Positions 23,926-25,932 of a stretch of 25,932 nt of DNA are shown here, piece after piece (position 1 is the first letter of the stretch; every line of letters begins with the position of its first letter). A model generated the notes under the pieces. It had not been told where the DNA came from. It was given only the letters and a program-made list of their open reading frames with translations, and did not search any database. Origin of the DNA: Gammaproteobacteria bacterium (GTDB lineage: Bacteria; Pseudomonadota; Gammaproteobacteria; UBA7966); the NCBI GenBank assembly GCA_003485715.1, contig DNIF01000262.1, positions 1 to 25,932 of the forward strand. The letters are read 5' to 3'. Made by a program: the position numbers and the translations under genes.

Positions 23926-25827
23926 TCAGATCTCCACCTGCACACCGAGTTCCACCACGCGGTTCGGCGGAATGCGGAAGAAGTTCGCGGCGCTTTGCGC
24001 ATTGCGCGCCATGAAGCAGAACAGGGTGCGCCGCCAGCGCGAGACGGATACGCGCGACCCAGGCTTGAGGAGGAGGGTTTCGCGCCCCAGGAAGAAGGTG
24101 GTGTCCATTTCGTCGAAGCGCAACACGGCAGGATCGATGCTGGTCAGGGCCAGTGGGATGTCCGGCTGTTCAAGGAAACCGTAGCGGATAGTCGCGCGGT
24201 AGATGCCTTGACCCACCGCCTCGACCGACAACCGCTCGCGGGGATCGACGTACGGTATGCGCTCTCCTTCCACCGTCAGGATGACCACCTGCTCGTGCAG
24301 TACCTTGTTGTGCTTCAGATTGTGCAGCATCGCCCGCGGTACGCCCGAGGGATCGGCGGTAAGGAATACTGCCGCGCCCGGTACGCGCAGGGTATCTGAG
24401 CCTTTGATCGATGCGGTGAAGAGGTCCAGCGGGAAGGCGTCGTTGGCCAGTTCCTGGCCGAGCAGACGCCGCCCGTCAATCCAACTGGTGACAAGGAGGT
24501 AGATGACTGCACCCACTGCGAGGGGCAGCCAGCCTCCCTCGGGGATCTTGAGCAGGTTCGAACTGAAGAATGCGAAGTCGATGGTGAAGAAGGGGGCCAT
24601 GAAGGCAAGTGAGGCGATGCGACCCCAACCCCAGATGCCGCGGGCGACGCCGTAGAGCAGCAGAGTGGTGGCGAGCATGGTGGTCGATACCGCCGTGCCA
24701 TAGGCAGCGGCGAGGCCACTGCTCGACTGGAAGGTCAGGACCAGACCGAGTGTGCCGAACATGAAAAGGTAGTTGACGCTGGGTACGTACACCTGACCGA
24801 TGGCGTGAGGGGAGGTCTGGCGGATCTCGAGGCGTGGGCTGAAGCCCAGGTTCACGGCCTGGGAGGCCAGAGAAAAGGCCCCGGTGATCACGGCCTGGGA
24901 GGCAATGACGGTTGCGACCGTGGCCAGCAGGATCATGGGCCACAACCCCCAATCCGGGGTGAGCGAGTAGAACACCGTCTCCAGGCGTTCGGGCTCACGC
25001 AGCAGGAGCGCACCCTGGCCCAGATAGTTGAAGGCAAGACCCGGCAAGGCCACCAGGAACCACGCAAGACGTACCGGTGTGCGCCCGAAATGGCCCATGT
25101 CTGCGTAGAGTGCCTCGGCCCCCGTCACGACCAGGAACACGGTGCCCACCACCCCGAAAGCCAACCACCCGTGCATGTGGAAGATCTCCACGGCGTAGAC
25201 TGGGTTGATGGCCCACAGCACGTCGGGAGTTTTGGCGACCGAGGCGAGTCCGAGCACGCCGAGCGTGCCGAACCACAGCAACATCACGGGTCCGAACACC
25301 ACGCCTATGCGTTCCGTGCCCAGGTACTGCACGAGGTAGAGCGCGACCAGGATGCCGAAGGTGATCGGCAGGCCCCAACCCGCGAAGGCATGCGATGCCT
25401 TCTCCAGCCCCTCGGTGGCCGAAAGCACCGAAATGGCGGGCGTGATCATGGCGTCGGCACACAAGAGGGCTGCCCCGAAAAGCCCGACCACCATGAAGAT
25501 TGAACGCTGCATCTGGCGATCGCGGTTGCGGCGGATAACCAGTGACATCAGCGCCAGGATGCCACCTTCACCGCGGTTGTCGGCTCGCAGGATGAACACG
25601 ACGTACTCGATGGACACCACGATGATGAGTGTCCAAAGAATGAGTGAGAGAACACCGAGCACGTTGGCAGGATCGGGTGCCATGCCCTTGTTGCCGAGGA
25701 AGCATTCTCGCAGGGCGTAGAGGGGGCTGGTGCCGATGTCGCCGAAGACCACCCCCAGTGAGCCCAGCACCAGCGCCGGCAGAGGTTTCGCGTGGTGTTC
25801 GGCTTTGGGGTTGTTGACGTTGCTCAT
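23926..25827 (-). CDS. kup: Low-affinity potassium transporter Kup
   Basis: K+/H+ symporter of the KUP/HAK family in the inner membrane, 633 residues from the chosen start (E. coli 622). The family motif GVVFGDIGTSPLYALRE follows about 25 polar N-terminal residues. About 12 helices follow, including CADAMITPAISVLSATEGLE and VVTGAEALYADMGHFGRTPVR. A C-terminal cytosolic domain of about 170 residues begins near GVPRAMLHNLKHNKVLHE and ends FRIPPNRVVELGVQVEI. The frame stays open upstream to 25920, but those residues (Cys-rich, MRKCWCSCG) do not fit the family. The ATG at 25827 (MSNVNNPKAEHH) was therefore chosen. An unknown membrane protein follows 35 bases downstream on the same strand. Confidence 0.96.
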   Translation of the reverse strand: MSNVNNPKAEHHAKPLPALVLGSLGVVFGDIGTSPLYALRECFLGNKGMAPDPANVLGVLSLILWTLIIVVSIEYVVFILRADNRGEGGILALMSLVIRRNRDRQMQRSIFMVVGLFGAALLCADAMITPAISVLSATEGLEKASHAFAGWGLPITFGILVALYLVQYLGTERIGVVFGPVMLLWFGTLGVLGLASVAKTPDVLWAINPVYAVEIFHMHGWLAFGVVGTVFLVVTGAEALYADMGHFGRTPVRLAWFLVALPGLAFNYLGQGALLLREPERLETVFYSLTPDWGLWPMILLATVATVIASQAVITGAFSLASQAVNLGFSPRLEIRQTSPHAIGQVYVPSVNYLFMFGTLGLVLTFQSSSGLAAAYGTAVSTTMLATTLLLYGVARGIWGWGRIASLAFMAPFFTIDFAFFSSNLLKIPEGGWLPLAVGAVIYLLVTSWIDGRRLLGQELANDAFPLDLFTASIKGSDTLRVPGAAVFLTADPSGVPRAMLHNLKHNKVLHEQVVILTVEGERIPYVDPRERLSVEAVGQGIYRATIRYGFLEQPDIPLALTSIDPAVLRFDEMDTTFFLGRETLLLKPGSRVSVSRWRRTLFCFMARNAQSAANFFRIPPNRVVELGVQVEI

Positions 25828-25855
25828 CGAATCGAAGGTTCCGCGACGGTCCGGT

Positions 25856-25930
25856 TCAGCCGAGGCAGTGCCGCAGGAACACCAGCACTTCCGCATGGAG
25901 ATTGGGGTCTCCTGCCGCAAGCACCTGACC
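25856..25930 (-). CDS. Possible 3' end of a gene upstream of kup (cut by window edge)
   Basis: On the minus strand one frame runs from the edge and ends GDPNLHAEVLVFLRHCLG followed by TGA (25858-25856). That would leave 28 bases before the kup start, a normal operon spacing. The composition looks protein-like, with alternating hydrophobic residues in an apparent C-terminal helix. Only 24 residues are visible, so the product cannot be named and the call may be wrong. Confidence 0.3.
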   Translation of the reverse strand, partial: GQVLAAGDPNLHAEVLVFLRHCLG

Positions 25931-25932
25931 GT

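Noticed and set aside
25828..25920. N-terminal extension of Kup to 25920
   Set aside because: The extra 31 residues are Cys-rich and unlike any Kup. They probably overlap the tail of another gene.
1..25932. CRISPR arrays, tRNA or rRNA genes, insertion sequences, prophage genes
   Set aside because: No regularly spaced repeats, no cloverleaf or rRNA-like sequence, and no transposase or integrase product was seen.

Overview
This is a high-GC chromosomal segment that looks gammaproteobacterial. The respiratory complex I genes are in the standard nuoI-J-K-L-M-N order, and the NuoI sequence is of the beta/gamma-proteobacterial type. Psd, a SCO/PCu(A)C copper-delivery pair, an HAE1-type RND pump, Pgi and Kup all fit a free-living aerobic or respiring Gram-negative. 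The exact genus cannot be read from the window. I see no tRNA, rRNA, CRISPR array, transposase or integrase.

Layout. (1) 3-6410, plus strand: the end of the nuo operon (nuoI 3' part, J, K, L, M, N), the proton-pumping membrane arm of NADH:quinone oxidoreductase. A hairpin separates it from (2) 6456-8742, minus strand: SCO-type copper chaperone -> PCu(A)C periplasmic copper chaperone -> phosphatidylserine decarboxylase. The first two genes overlap by 4 bases. An inverted repeat and one copy of a common interspersed repeat lie between the copper genes and psd. (3) 8808-11506, plus strand: a Ser/Thr kinase fused to a C-terminal cyclic-nucleotide-binding (CNB) domain, overlapping by ATGA with an RNase J-like beta-CASP metallo-hydrolase. 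(4) 11631-15973: RND membrane-fusion protein and RND transporter, overlapping by GTGA, with no outer-membrane channel gene. (5) 16266-17594: a secreted PQQ-type sugar dehydrogenase, convergent with (6) pgi on the minus strand. (7) 19479-21554, minus strand: a two-CBS-domain protein followed by a membrane-anchored protein with a C-terminal LysM-like module. Divergent from these is (8) 21890-23200, a second kinase-CNB gene paralogous to the first. (9) 23294-25827, minus strand: the potassium transporter Kup followed by an unknown membrane protein. A short gene end may lie at the right edge.

Most of the window is ordinary core metabolism: respiration, cytochrome oxidase copper delivery, phospholipid synthesis, glycolysis and K+ uptake. 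The part that stands out is the pair of paralogous soluble kinase-CNB proteins about 12 kb apart. Both carry DFS in place of the kinase DFG motif, and both keep the Glu/Arg pair of a cyclic-nucleotide phosphate-binding cassette. One is translationally coupled to an RNase J-like nuclease. The other is divergent from a CBS/LysM pair. A second-messenger-gated phosphorylation system acting on RNA turnover or the cell envelope is an inference, not something the sequence proves.
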